This document shows, piece by piece, positions 8,731-16,720 of a stretch of 64,000 bases of DNA; position 1 is the first letter of the stretch, and each line of letters begins with the position of its first letter. Below the pieces are notes generated by a model. The model was not told the origin of the DNA. It ran no database searches and worked only from the letters and a program-made list of their open reading frames with translations. The DNA is taken from positions 25,113-89,112 of the forward strand of contig NZ_BMNG01000026.1 of NCBI RefSeq assembly GCF_014646335.1, in the 5' to 3' direction. The stretch comes from Streptomyces lasiicapitis. Its GTDB lineage: Bacteria; Actinomycetota; Actinomycetes; Streptomycetales; Streptomycetaceae. The position numbers were made by a program, and so were the translations under genes.

Positions 8731-8943
8731 GTGCGCAGTCTGGACGGGCTCCGCGACCGCCTGGTCGGCGCGCCGACTGCTACGAAGACGACGAGTTCGC
8801 CGCCTGCGGCCTCACTGGCCACCAGATCACCGACCTGCGCCTGGGCGCTGGAGTGGGCCATCGACGTGAGCGACCGGCGCCGTGCCGAGCAGCGCGAAGA
8901 GGGATGTGGCGTATCGGGCTCGCGGGCGGCCAGATCCTCTTAG
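8731..8943 (+). pseudogene. frameshifted C-terminal remnant of an AbiEii-like gene
   Basis: Translated with two frame changes, this segment reads LRDRLVGA, then DCYEDDEFAACGLTGHQITDLR, then WALEWAIDV. It aligns along its length with residues near the end of the intact AbiEii-like protein encoded at 3963-4649 (LRDRLTGA, EWWDDEDFTDYGLTGDQIHNLR, WALEWATDL). One apparent two-base insertion (GGCGCG/CCGAC) and one two-base loss (CTGCGC/CTGG) cancel, so a continuous but meaningless frame remains. The N-terminal catalytic part is absent. It is a dead relic of a second copy. Confidence 0.7.
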
Positions 8944-8952
8944 GGTGGCCGA

Positions 8953-10209
8953 ATGGCACGCTCTTGGACCCGCCTGCACGAACACCTCGGCCATCGCCCC
9001 GGTCCGCTCACTTACGACATGATCGTCAGCGCCGTGGCCAGCGGCCTCCAGGAGAGCGACGACCTCGACTGGAAGCAGGACCTGCCCAGCTTCGTCCGAA
9101 CGCCAGGCAGGTGGAACGAGCTCTGCAAAGACGTCGCCGCCATGGCCAATACTCGCGGCGGCCTCCTCGTTTACGGCGTCAGTGACCAGGTCGAACTGGT
9201 TGGTATCGACCTGGCCAAGGCCAACACGGAGCAGATCCTCGCCACCGTGCACAGCGGGATCCAGCCCTACATCTCCGGCGTCGACGTCATCCGCCTGCCT
9301 GCTCCGGGCGGTGAGGGCCCTGACGTTCTGGTCATTGATGTGCCGCCCAGTGAGATGGCGCCGCACTTCCAGTACGGGTGGGAGCAGAAGGACAAGGGCC
9401 GGGTCACCTTCAATGCGCCCTACCGCATCGGCGACACGTCCGCCTACATGAGCGAGCACCACGTCGCCCGCGCGTATCAGGAGCGGTTCGCCCGCCAGTC
9501 GGCCGCCGACGCCCTGCTCAAGGAGCGGCTGGCCGAGGCGACCGAGACGGTGCTGAGCGAATCCGAGGACCGCCACGCCTGGCTGGTCATCGCCGCCCGG
9601 CTGACCCGCCCGGTCCCCCGCCTCGTTCCCGCCCCGACACGCAGCGAGGCAACGGCCGTCCTCCGACGGGTGATCGCCACCGCTGCCCGGATCAGAGATG
9701 GCTTCGACGGGTCTGCCGTGCTGCGCGAGTATCTGGCGCAGGACGTGCGTGTCGGGCTGCGGCGGTGGACCGAAAGCACCTTCCTCATCCCGGAGTACCG
9801 CACCAGCAGCCGCGCTGTCATGGTCGAACTCCACCACGACGGATCGGTCGTCGTGGCTGCAGATCTGAGCACGCGCCTGGAGATCGACTCCGGCATTCCG
9901 GTGGACACCTCGGTGGTGCGGACCCTCGCCCGCGAAGCGGTCTGCGCGGCCGACGCCCACCGCCTCGACCGCGCTGCCGACACCACGGTGGAGATCACCG
10001 CCACGGTTGCCACCGCCGGTACCGAACAACGCCTCGTACCGTACGGAGACGGCTACGGCAGTCCGCAGCCGGTCGAAACGACGCGGCGACCCAAGCGGCT
10101 GATGCCCGCCTCCACCGAACTCGCTCCCAACGCCGACGATCAGGCCCTGCGAGACTGCGCCAAGGAGCTTGCTGAGGGGCTCCTCCACCAATTCGGCATC
10201 AACCGCTAA
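8953..10209 (+). CDS. AlbA_2 (schlafen-type) domain protein
   Basis: A 418-residue protein from ATG 8953 with AGGGTGG as ribosome site. Residues 35-120 carry the AlbA_2 signature: ESDDLDWKQDLP, then LCKDVAAMANTRGGLLVYGV, followed by a conserved APYRIGDTSAYMSEHHVARAY. This domain occurs in schlafen-like putative ATP- or nucleic-acid-binding proteins and is frequent in accessory DNA. The remaining 240 residues do not match a family I know. It is monocistronic. The biological role is unknown. Confidence 0.75.
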   Translation: MARSWTRLHEHLGHRPGPLTYDMIVSAVASGLQESDDLDWKQDLPSFVRTPGRWNELCKDVAAMANTRGGLLVYGVSDQVELVGIDLAKANTEQILATVHSGIQPYISGVDVIRLPAPGGEGPDVLVIDVPPSEMAPHFQYGWEQKDKGRVTFNAPYRIGDTSAYMSEHHVARAYQERFARQSAADALLKERLAEATETVLSESEDRHAWLVIAARLTRPVPRLVPAPTRSEATAVLRRVIATAARIRDGFDGSAVLREYLAQDVRVGLRRWTESTFLIPEYRTSSRAVMVELHHDGSVVVAADLSTRLEIDSGIPVDTSVVRTLAREAVCAADAHRLDRAADTTVEITATVATAGTEQRLVPYGDGYGSPQPVETTRRPKRLMPASTELAPNADDQALRDCAKELAEGLLHQFGINR

Positions 10210-10241
10210 CAGCCGTCCCACCCGACCTGGCGAAACGGTCA

Positions 10242-10547
10242 TCACCGCACGCGGCTGACGGTGACCACCGCGTGTCGGGTCGTCCCCGCCTCGACTTCAA
10301 CGACGAGGCCGGCCGCGGTCGTTGTGTACCGCTCCCCCGTATCAGTGCGGGCGTGCCGCCCGGGCCCGCTCTGCTTCAGATGAGCTCGCGCCTGCGCGGA
10401 CAGCACGGGGGTGAGCCGCTGGGACATCACGCGGCGGCCGTCTGGGAGCCGCACGGCCAGGACGCGGGGGTTCTGGGGTGTGCCGGTGTATCCGACGACG
10501 TCCGCGTCGACGGTCTCGGAGTGGCACTGGAAGAGGCAGTAATCCAA
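10242..10547 (-). CDS. small hypothetical protein
   Basis: A 101-residue frame from TTG 10547 with GC-rich third positions and a protein-like pattern of beta strands (…VDADVVGYTGTPQNPRVLAVR…, …ERYTTTAAGLVVEVEAGTT…). Two GGGGAG-type runs lie about 15-25 bases upstream, farther away than ideal. The longer frame to 11210 is antisense to the next genes and was rejected. It converges on the AlbA_2 gene, 32 bases away. No family is recognised. Confidence 0.45.
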   Translation of the reverse strand: MDYCLFQCHSETVDADVVGYTGTPQNPRVLAVRLPDGRRVMSQRLTPVLSAQARAHLKQSGPGRHARTDTGERYTTTAAGLVVEVEAGTTRHAVVTVSRVR

Positions 10548-10613
10548 CTCTGCGCTATTCCCCTCTCCCCTCAGCGAACCCGGCGCCGCGGCTGAGTCAG
10601 GACGAGGGCGCCG

Positions 10614-11123
10614 ATGCCAACCACTCCGCTCGTATTCGTCGCCGAGTCGCCGCCGCTTCGACGGAAGCGCATCCTGAGAACAGCGCTGAAAAGGGATGAC
10701 GTCATGGGGACCTGCGGCTTTCTCGCGACACAGATCGATTTGTTCATGCTCGACGACCGGGTCTTCCCCGAGTGGGAGCGCTTGGATGCACACTCCAAGG
10801 CGGACGCGAGCTGTCTCAACGGTCGGCTCCTGGTCCACTACCTCGTGCCTGGGACACCGCATGACTTCCGCGAGGGATTCGCTGGAGGCGACGGCGGGCT
10901 CTGGGCGACGCCCACCCCCTACAGCTCGGTCGACGCTGCGCGCTACCTGCGGTTCCCGTGCCCGCGGGTAGTGCGCACCCACGCCATCCTGATCGACCCT
11001 ACGAAGGTGCCAGAACTCAGAGGGCCGAAACGTGTGCAGCGAGGTGGAGGGCTTGAGTTCCTTCTGCCGCAGGGCGTGCCGGCTGACGCCATCCTCGACC
11101 AGATGGAAATGGAAGTCCGATGA
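10614..11123 (+). CDS. hypothetical protein, first gene of a two-gene unit
   Basis: A 169-residue protein if ATG 10614 is used; ATG 10704 with AAAAGGG nine bases upstream gives 139 residues and keeps all of the well-formed part. That part is a compact globular protein (…DRVFPEWERLDAHSKADASC…, …THAILIDPTKVPELRGPKR…, …GGGLEFLLPQGVPADAILDQ). Its stop overlaps the next start (ATGA). No known domain is recognised. The two-gene arrangement is compatible with a toxin/immunity or enzyme/partner unit, but nothing in the sequence proves this. Confidence 0.6.
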   Translation: MPTTPLVFVAESPPLRRKRILRTALKRDDVMGTCGFLATQIDLFMLDDRVFPEWERLDAHSKADASCLNGRLLVHYLVPGTPHDFREGFAGGDGGLWATPTPYSSVDAARYLRFPCPRVVRTHAILIDPTKVPELRGPKRVQRGGGLEFLLPQGVPADAILDQMEMEVR

Positions 11124-11488
11124 CCAGTTATCCGTTGCGCACGGCGCTGGAACACGGCATGAAGAACGTCCAGACCGCCAACTACGACTGGATGTATGAC
11201 GGCGTCGCACGGCACGGCGCCATGGAATGGACGCTGAAATCCGATGACGACGCCGCCGGACTCATCCGCATCGTGTCAGCGTTCGAAGTGCCGTCGCCCG
11301 AGAATGACGGTCTCGTGCTGTTCGAGCTGCGAGGCTACGCCTGTAACCGCGAAGACCGCTGCTCGGAGGACGTCACCTTCAATGGCAGCATGCCGGAGTC
11401 AGACGTGCTGGACAAACTCGTAGATCGATTCTTCGCAACCGTCGAGGCGCTGAGCGTGGACGAGCTTCGCCCCTTGCGGGCGCGCTGA
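11120..11488 (+). CDS. hypothetical protein, second gene of a two-gene unit
   Basis: A 122-residue acidic protein whose start overlaps the previous stop. It shows alternating strands (…MEWTLKSDDDAAGLIRIVSAFEV…, …DGLVLFELRGYACN…) and an acidic C-terminal helix (…DVLDKLVDRFFATVEALSVDEL…), resembling small immunity or chaperone-like folds. Two Cys residues (CNREDRC) are close together. No family is recognised. Confidence 0.6.
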   Translation: MTSYPLRTALEHGMKNVQTANYDWMYDGVARHGAMEWTLKSDDDAAGLIRIVSAFEVPSPENDGLVLFELRGYACNREDRCSEDVTFNGSMPESDVLDKLVDRFFATVEALSVDELRPLRAR

Positions 11489-11570
11489 TCCGTTCGGCCG
11501 GGTCCGGCGGCGCCCGTGTCGCGTCGCCTTGGTGATCGGCCTCGCTTTGCGGGTGGCGCAGCGGTCGATA

Positions 11571-11813
11571 CTACGGCGGGGGCTGGCGGGCTGCCAGGTA
11601 GTCCGACCAGTTCGCGCCAGCGAAGGCTGCCCAGCGTTCCGCCGTTCTGGGCTGGATGCCGAACAGGTCGGAGACGACCAGGCGGTGCCCGCTGTTCTCC
11701 AGACTTTGGCGTGTCTCATGAGACAGGTAGAGGCCCTGCCAGTGACCGCGCGCATGCGGGTGCGGCCACTGGCAGGTCGTGCCGATGTTCAGTTGATGCG
11801 TCGAGCGTTCCAA
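11571..11813 (-). pseudogene. possible remnant of an integrase-like C-terminus
   Basis: The final 35 residues of this frame (…VSDLFGIQPRTAERWAAFAG…NWSDYLAAR) resemble the helix-turn-helix-like tail found at the end of large Streptomyces integrase-like proteins. The upstream part has no clear homology and lacks a sensible start. The 300 bases between the pair ending at 11488 and the membrane-protein gene hold nothing else. I treat it as a gene relic; a short independent gene is the alternative. Confidence 0.35.
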
Positions 11814-11989
11814 GCCTTGTAGGCCGCCGTGGCCATCAAGCCGACGGCTGCCACGCCTGCGACAGGCGTGTGGCCGACAAGAACCAAGATCACTCCAGTG
11901 GCCAGAACCGCGATGAACGCAGAGATGTTCATCGAATCACTGACGCGAACGGGTGCACGAACGGGGTGGAGTCGGAGATACTGCTCCAT
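11789..11989 (-). CDS. small membrane protein
   Basis: A 66-residue protein from ATG 11989 with AAGGAAAG at a good distance. After a 20-residue basic head there are two hydrophobic segments (MNISAFIAVLATGVILVLVG and VAGVAAVGLMATAAYKAW) and a basic tail, so it should be a two-pass membrane protein. It lies 113 bases downstream of the HTH gene on the same strand and could be cotranscribed with it. Confidence 0.6.
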   Translation of the reverse strand: MEQYLRLHPVRAPVRVSDSMNISAFIAVLATGVILVLVGHTPVAGVAAVGLMATAAYKAWNARRIN

Positions 11990-12102
11990 AGGACTTTCCT
12001 TCCTGCGTGGGAGGGGTTCTGCATGCGAGTGCCGCTGTCTCTTGGCCGAGGGGCGGCATCTTGCGTTTGAGGGGCTGCGTCGCAGGCCTGCGGCGAGGCC
12101 CC

Positions 12103-12837
12103 TCATTCCTGCTGAGGCGTCAGTCGTTCCAGCAGGAGGTTCACTGTGTTTTCCAGCCGGTCCATCCTGCTCGCGAGCTCGTCTTGAGCGGTGGGCCCTT
12201 CGGCGGTTCCGGGGGGCGGATGGAGGTTCGGACTGGTGTCGGAGGTGCGTTGGTGGCGGCCATCGGCTGTTTTAAGGTCCCCGGCATGGCGGCCGATCTG
12301 AGCGAGCCCGGAGAGTCCCGCGGCAGCTTCAGCGCCGGCCGTATCTCGGTAGAGGGCTTCTGCCGCCTGCAGGTCGTGCGGAAGTTGTGGGTTCTGGGTG
12401 ACGAGTTCGGCCGCAGCCCGGGTCTGTTCCTGCACGGCGAGTTCTTCGATCTCGGACCAGATGAACTTGAGGCGCGTCACTGCGCTTGAGGGGGAGGCCT
12501 GGTCCGACTCGTCCTGCATCGCCTGCTTGTTGAGTTTCTCCACTGGCTCGACGAATCGTGCGTGAGCCGCCGAGCGGGTGATGCCGAGAGTGGTGCCGAT
12601 GTCGGCCCAGGAAGCTCCTTGAGCGCGGTCGGCGGCGACAGCGGCCACCAGCACTCTGTCGCTCAGATCGCTCAACATTGCAGCGACTGCCACCTGCGAG
12701 GAGAGGGGTGCCTGGGCGCGTTTCGCCTTCTCTTCCGCGCGTTGGATGTAGAGGCGCCCGGCTGTGGTCAGAGTCGCCAGGGTTGCCGGGCTCACGAGAG
12801 TGCCAAGGGCGACACCAAGTGCCTTGGAAGCATCCAT
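12103..12837 (-). CDS. helix-turn-helix DNA-binding protein
   Basis: A 244-residue protein from ATG 12837 with a strong ribosome site (GGAAGGAGG). The N-terminus is a long helix (…GRLYIQRAEEKAKRAQ…). Residues 60-100 hold a helix-turn-helix of the type GASWADIGTTLGITRSAAHARF, similar in pattern to the proteins at 13413 and 50331 (…ASWATIGEHAG…QSAHDRW). The C-terminal half ends in a Leu-rich helix (…RLENTVNLLLERL) likely to oligomerise. Probably a local regulator; the palindrome at 12854-12866 in its promoter is a candidate self-operator. Confidence 0.65.
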   Translation of the reverse strand: MDASKALGVALGTLVSPATLATLTTAGRLYIQRAEEKAKRAQAPLSSQVAVAAMLSDLSDRVLVAAVAADRAQGASWADIGTTLGITRSAAHARFVEPVEKLNKQAMQDESDQASPSSAVTRLKFIWSEIEELAVQEQTRAAAELVTQNPQLPHDLQAAEALYRDTAGAEAAAGLSGLAQIGRHAGDLKTADGRHQRTSDTSPNLHPPPGTAEGPTAQDELASRMDRLENTVNLLLERLTPQQE

Positions 12838-12853
12838 CTCCGCCTCCTTCCCA

Positions 12854-12866
12854 TGACGTTATGTCA
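12854..12866. promoter_or_regulatory. palindrome in promoter of the HTH gene
   Basis: TGACGTTATGTCA reads nearly the same on both strands (TGAC-N5-GTCA) and overlaps a good minus-strand -35 hexamer (TTGACA). It lies 17 bases before the start codon of the gene beginning at 12837, a typical position for an autorepressor. Confidence 0.4.
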
Positions 12867-12971
12867 AGGCTAGCACGACGCTTCGGAATGCTGGCCGGAC
12901 ATGCCGCCTCAATTCGGTGTCTGCATAGGCGAGTTGGGGCCCTTTGATCCGGCCTCTCATTCGCGGGTGCC

Positions 12972-13214
12972 GTGGACTCGACTCTCCCGCTCGGGCAGGC
13001 GGCGGCGCTGCTCGGCGGGGCCGGGCTGCTGGCCGCGGTGCTCGTCCGCCTGGCCGCCGCGGGCCCGGGGCCGTCGGCCGTCCGGCGGTGGGCGGCCGAG
13101 GCCCTAGGGGCGCCCGGCTCGGTCGAGCAGTTGCGGGCGTTCCTGATCGCCTGCAAGGTGCCCCGTACGGCGTTTGGCCAGTGGATCGAGCACACGGACG
13201 CCGCCCAGGCGTAG
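12972..13214 (+). CDS. small hypothetical protein with hydrophobic N-terminus
   Basis: An 80-residue frame from GTG 12972 with a hydrophobic Ala/Gly/Leu segment (residues 7-28) and a soluble C-terminal part (…EQLRAFLIACKVPRTAFGQWIEH…). Codon bias is right for the region, but the ribosome site is weak. Its stop is 65 bases before the repeat array that precedes the next gene. Existence is moderately supported; function is unknown. Confidence 0.4.
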   Translation: MDSTLPLGQAAALLGGAGLLAAVLVRLAAAGPGPSAVRRWAAEALGAPGSVEQLRAFLIACKVPRTAFGQWIEHTDAAQA

Positions 13215-13279
13215 GAAGGCCAGGTCGTGTTCGCGGGCCATGACCGCGAAGGCCGGGGGTTATCCGGGAGGAAGCGTCC

Positions 13280-13409
13280 GTCAGCCCCGCACTGACGCCT
13301 TTCGGCCGTCAGCTTTTCGCTGACGGGTGTTTTTCCGTCACTTCCTGCCTGACGAACATTAGTCGTCAGCTTAGGGCTGACGCGTGGAGGCTGTCAGCCC
13401 TAAGCTGAC
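13280..13409. repeat. array of five 17-bp near-palindromes at 28-29 bp period
   Basis: Five copies of GTCAG-N7-CTGAC start at 13280, 13308, 13337, 13365 and 13393. Four match both half-sites exactly; the third has GTCAC. The fourth (GTCAGCTTAGGGCTGAC) and fifth are exact reverse complements of each other. Spacers are 11 or 12 bases. The last copy ends three bases before the ATG of the HTH gene at 13413, leaving no room for a normal ribosome site. The layout fits a repressor array or an iteron-type plasmid origin or centromere bound by the adjacent protein. A paralogous gene at 50331 has the same motif and geometry. Confidence 0.8.
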
Positions 13410-13412
13410 GCC

Positions 13413-14198
13413 ATGACCGACACCGAGCTGCCCGCCCACCGGACCGCCGTCGCCGACCGCTTCCTCTCCCCACGCGACGAGGCCCGCGTCCAACTCGCCG
13501 TCCAGGCCCAGCGGCTGGCCGCCGCGGCCACCGAGCTGATGCCGGTCGACCCCGACGCGGCCCCTGGCGCCCTGCTGCGCGCCGCCCTCGCCCTGGAGAA
13601 GGCAGTCCACCGCATGCAGGACGCGGCCGTGGTCGCCGAGCGCGAGCGCGGCACCAACTGGACCCAGCTGGGCGAGACCGCGGGCATGACCAAGCAGTCC
13701 GCGCACCGCAAGTGGGCGCAGGCCGTCCAGGTCTGGGCCCAGCTGGGCCGGGCCACCACCGCGGGACACATCATGTCCACCCCGGAGCGGGCCGCCTGGC
13801 TGGACGCGTACTACGCCCAGACCCACCCGGAGCGCGCCGACGCCGTCTCGGCCGGACTGGACGCGGTGCGCCACCCGCAGGCACTGGACAGCGAGCACGC
13901 CCGCCGCGGCCGGGCCGCCGTGCTGCACGCCCGCCGCGAAGCCCTGGCGCAGCGCTCCAGCATCCTGCACGAGGAGTTCATGGGGCCTGCGGACACCCCG
14001 GCGGACCGGGCCGCGCGCGCGTCCAGCGCCCGCGCCTTCGCCGCCCTCAACGACGAACAGGCCGAGCTGTACACCGAACTCGCCGCCGCCGAGCCCGCGC
14101 TCGCCGAGGAGCACCTGGCCGACGCCGCACGCGCGGCCAACGAGGCCGACCGCAACCGCGAGCACGCCGCGCTGCTCGATGAGCGGGCCGGGGCGTAG
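13413..14198 (+). CDS. HTH/coiled-coil protein next to iteron-like array
   Basis: A 261-residue protein. Residues 65-110 hold ERERGTNWTQLGETAGMTKQ and SAHRKW, a helix-turn-helix-like segment shared with the 50331 protein (ERERGASWATIGEHAG…QSAHDRW). Another shared block is YYAQTHPERADAVSAGL against WYAELHPDRPHAISTTL. The second half is almost entirely Ala/Glu/Arg helix and should be coiled coil. No Shine-Dalgarno sequence fits because the fifth repeat ends three bases upstream, so translation may be leaderless. It is the likely binder of the array; a role in plasmid maintenance or self-repression is inference. Confidence 0.75.
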   Translation: MTDTELPAHRTAVADRFLSPRDEARVQLAVQAQRLAAAATELMPVDPDAAPGALLRAALALEKAVHRMQDAAVVAERERGTNWTQLGETAGMTKQSAHRKWAQAVQVWAQLGRATTAGHIMSTPERAAWLDAYYAQTHPERADAVSAGLDAVRHPQALDSEHARRGRAAVLHARREALAQRSSILHEEFMGPADTPADRAARASSARAFAALNDEQAELYTELAAAEPALAEEHLADAARAANEADRNREHAALLDERAGA

Positions 14199-14424
14199 GC
14201 GGCGCACCCGGCGCCGGTGGACGGCCCGCGCCGGGACCGTCCGCACAAAGCCTCACGGACCGCGTCTTTGGGGCCGCTCCGTCGCCTCTCGGCCCGGACA
14301 GCCGTGCGCAGGCGGCCGCCCCTAGGCTTCTCCCGGTGAGGCTCGGCCTGGCCGGCACCAGGCCGGGCCTCCGAAAGGCGTCACCGCCCGCAGGTCAGCC
14401 CGCGCCGTACGACCATCCCCCGGC

Positions 14425-14927
14425 TCACATCCTGGCGCGCACCGACGCGGTGAATTCGTCGCGGAGGCGATCAGAACGCTCCCGGGCCTGCTCCCACGCG
14501 AAGATGTGTGTCTCCCGGTACCCGGCGTCCGTGCCTGCCCTCTTGATCGCGTCCACTTCCGCCATCAGTGACCGGTGGACGGATCGGGCTCTGTCAAAGA
14601 GGACAGCATCCAAGTTCCCGATCATCCGGGCCGATCGCTCGACCTCGTTCAGCGCTGTGCCGACGGCATGCCAGGACCGGCCGGTCGCCGTGTCCACACT
14701 CAGGTCGGTGCTGTACCCGGCGTTGTGCCGGACGATGGCGGTGATCTGCTTGCCGAAGTCGTCCTGGGGGCGTTGCACTGCTTCTCGAAGGCCCGGCAGT
14801 CGTTGAGGAGCTTCTCCCTGCGCCAGCCCCGGTTCTCCCTGCGCTTGGTGTAAACGACAGCGAAAACGGCGCCAGCGCAGGTGATGAGGGCTGCGGCGAC
14901 CCCGGGAATCCAGATGGCGGAAGACAT
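14425..14927 (-). pseudogene. probable frameshifted single-pass membrane protein gene
   Basis: The first 50 residues from ATG 14927 form a membrane anchor and basic stretch (IWIPGVAAALITCAGAVFAV, then YTKRRENRGWRREKLLNDC). That frame becomes meaningless after FEKQCN near 14780 and stops at 14700. A second frame starting around 14778 continues as a good helical protein (…QDDFGKQITAIVRHNAGYS…, …AWEQARERSDRLRDEF…) to 14425. A one-base shift would join them into one protein of about 165 residues. Two overlapping genes are less likely because the tail of the first frame looks non-coding. Confidence 0.5.
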
Positions 14928-14955
14928 GGCAGTAGCGTGCCGTTCGCGCAGCGGC

Positions 14956-15159
14956 TCAGCGGTCGGTGGGCTCCACGCCCACCGTGCGCAGCATCTCGTC
15001 TCGCTGCTCAGGGGAGAGCTTCATCGACGGTGGGAGCGGCTTATCTATCCCCATGTTGCCGATGAGGAACAACGACTGACCGATGGCCACCGTTGACGTC
15101 GGCTGCGAGGGACGGCCTGACCACGTAGCCCTCGACGGCGGAGTCGGATTCTCTGTCAT
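14956..15159 (-). CDS. small hypothetical protein
   Basis: A 67-residue frame from ATG 15159, preceded by GGTGG. The C-terminus (…KLSPEQRDEMLRTVGVEP…) looks like a real helix; the N-terminus is Pro/Ser/Thr rich. It lies just upstream of, and in the same direction as, the frameshifted membrane-protein gene. Support is limited to frame, start and codon bias. Confidence 0.35.
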   Translation of the reverse strand: MTENPTPPSRATWSGRPSQPTSTVAIGQSLFLIGNMGIDKPLPPSMKLSPEQRDEMLRTVGVEPTDR

Positions 15160-15386
15160 GGGGCCACCATCGCAGCTACGGCTGACCGCGCGCGAGATGC
15201 CGGTGTGAATTCCGCCGCCGTACCACGCGCCGAGTCAGCGGCCGTGCCCGGATGTCCTGGCCGACGGGGGCGGTGAACCACGGGGGCTCAGTTCGGTACC
15301 CGAAGCCACGAATTCGACGCAGCTCAGAGGCGGTCCGGGAGATCATTACGGGTGCAACAAGTGTGGTGCACGGCTTCGGCGAACCG

Positions 15387-15935
15387 TCACTCCTGCATCC
15401 GGATCGCGCGGATCTGGAGGCGGAGGAGGTGCAGGGTGAGCAGGGCCTGAGCGAGGGAGCCTTCGGCGCCGTCCAGAGCGATAAGAGCGTGCTCCAGCCG
15501 GTCTTGGTCGACATGATCCTGGGCGTCGAGGAACTCTGCGGCGGCCATGGTGGTCGCTGCGGCCGCGGCGATGCCGAGTGGTTCGGCGGCGTCCTCGTCG
15601 TCAGGGTCAACGTCGGCGAGGAGTATGGGGATGTCGAATGTCGTGCGGCGGAGCCGGTGGGTAAGGACAGCGCGGTGGACGACCCTGTCGGCGCTCGTGT
15701 GTTGCCACCCTTGCTGGAGCCCGTGGAGGGATTGGGGTGGTTCCTCTGTCGGGTCGACCACGGTGGTGGCCTCGGTCTCAATGAGGCCGAGCAGGGCCCC
15801 GAGAAGCTCGGGGACGTCCTGTTTGATCAGACCGTTGGGACGTACTTCGGGGTCGACAACGTGTTCTTGTCCCAGCGCGGCGAGTGCCCTGAGCATCTGG
15901 TCGATCGAGATCGGGGTGACGTTCTCCAGGCCCAT
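15387..15935 (-). CDS. hypothetical acidic protein
   Basis: A 182-residue acidic, Leu/Ala-rich all-helical protein from ATG 15935, with GGGGAG as ribosome site. There is no signal peptide and no catalytic motif. A very strong inverted repeat at 15968-16007 isolates it from the decayed genes upstream. I do not recognise a family. Confidence 0.6.
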   Translation of the reverse strand: MGLENVTPISIDQMLRALAALGQEHVVDPEVRPNGLIKQDVPELLGALLGLIETEATTVVDPTEEPPQSLHGLQQGWQHTSADRVVHRAVLTHRLRRTTFDIPILLADVDPDDEDAAEPLGIAAAAATTMAAAEFLDAQDHVDQDRLEHALIALDGAEGSLAQALLTLHLLRLQIRAIRMQE

Positions 15936-15967
15936 GGTGTGCTCCCCTGCCCGTCGTGTGTCCAGGG

Positions 15968-16007
15968 TCCCACCGGAGTCCGCTCGTTGGGGCGGACTCC
16001 GGTGGGA
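15968..16007. terminator. strong bidirectional hairpin terminator
   Basis: A perfect 16-bp stem (left arm TCCCACCGGAGTCCGC at 15968-15983, right arm 15992-16007) with an eight-base loop. No U-tract follows, as is common in high-GC actinomycetes. It lies downstream of the minus-strand relic ending at 16029 and upstream of the gene starting at 15935. Confidence 0.75.
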
Positions 16008-16028
16008 ACTGCGTACTCCGGCGCAGGG

Positions 16029-16420
16029 CTAGTCGGTTTCGGCGGCTGCCGCGCGGTTGATCTGGGCCATGAGTTCGCGGTTGGCGCCGCGGGCGGCGGC
16101 GAGGTCGTCGTCCCGTTCCTGGAGCTTCAACTCCAGGTCGATCACCTGCTGGCCCTCGTCGTGTCCACCAGCTCCGGACCCTGCCCCGCGCGGCGTGGCG
16201 CGGCCAGGTGTGACGACAGCTTCCGGTAGGCCCACGCCCGGTGCGCACCACGCCCTCCGTGACGTGACCAGCCGGTAGCAGAGCTGGCGCAGCGTCACCG
16301 CCGTGCCGTACTCCGCCGCCACCACCCGCGCCCGCTCCACCACCCGACCCCACACCAACGCCACACAGATACAAGTACCCGCCCCACGGTGAACGTGGGC
16401 TCTCTGCTGGGACGGGGAGG
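16029..16420 (-). pseudogene. decayed gene fragments
   Basis: Several protein-like pieces occur in different minus-strand frames: VVERARVVAAEYGTAVTLRQ followed by LCYRLV; then, after a shift, AYRKLSSHLAAPRRAG…PELVDTTRAS; then, back in the first frame, a coiled-coil tail (…LELKLQERDDDLAAARGANR…). The order LRQL[CF]YRLV…AYRxLS…RRAG…LxDxTR is that of a phage/plasmid protein family in which these lie in one frame. No intact start or continuous frame remains. Confidence 0.45.
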
Positions 16421-16682
16421 ACGAACAGCCCGGCGACGAAGGGGTGTTGGGCGCATCGTCCGGGTGATCGAACCGGCCCGCTCGTGCCCGCCGGCCTCCG
16501 ATGTGCGATAGACGCAGTGACTCACTGTTGATCACCCCCTGGAGGCCCTTTTGACTCCCTCGCCCTGTGGCGCACGGCGCCGGTGGACGCCCGCGCGCTG
16601 CTGACCGCCTGCGCCCTGCTCCTCACCGCCCTGGCCCTGCCCGCCGCCGACGCCCCCCATCCTCTGAGCCCTCTTGCCCTCC
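16421..16682. other. gene-free interval
   Basis: No convincing gene is present between the relic ending near 16420 and the palindromic operator at 16683. The plus-strand frame from 16583 is in frame with the gene at 16721, but its codons lack a ribosome site and cross the operator. Confidence 0.4.
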
Positions 16683-16700
16683 TGTACGCAGTTGCGTACA
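16683..16700. promoter_or_regulatory. perfect 18-bp palindromic operator
   Basis: TGTACGCA and TGCGTACA are perfect inverted arms separated by GT. The site ends 20 bases before the ATG at 16721, overlapping the expected promoter. It probably binds a dimeric regulator, possibly the product of the gene it precedes. Confidence 0.6.
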
Positions 16701-16720
16701 GAGGTGAATCGGAGGGCTGC

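Noticed and set aside
12972..13214. Replication initiator or other origin gene next to the repeat array
   Set aside because: The 80-residue frame has a hydrophobic segment and no resemblance to Rep proteins. No initiator gene was found anywhere in the window.
13280..13409. Could the regular repeats be a CRISPR array?
   Set aside because: The units are only 17 bases with 11-12 base spacers, vary in the centre, are palindromic, have no cas genes nearby and abut a start codon. They look like binding sites.
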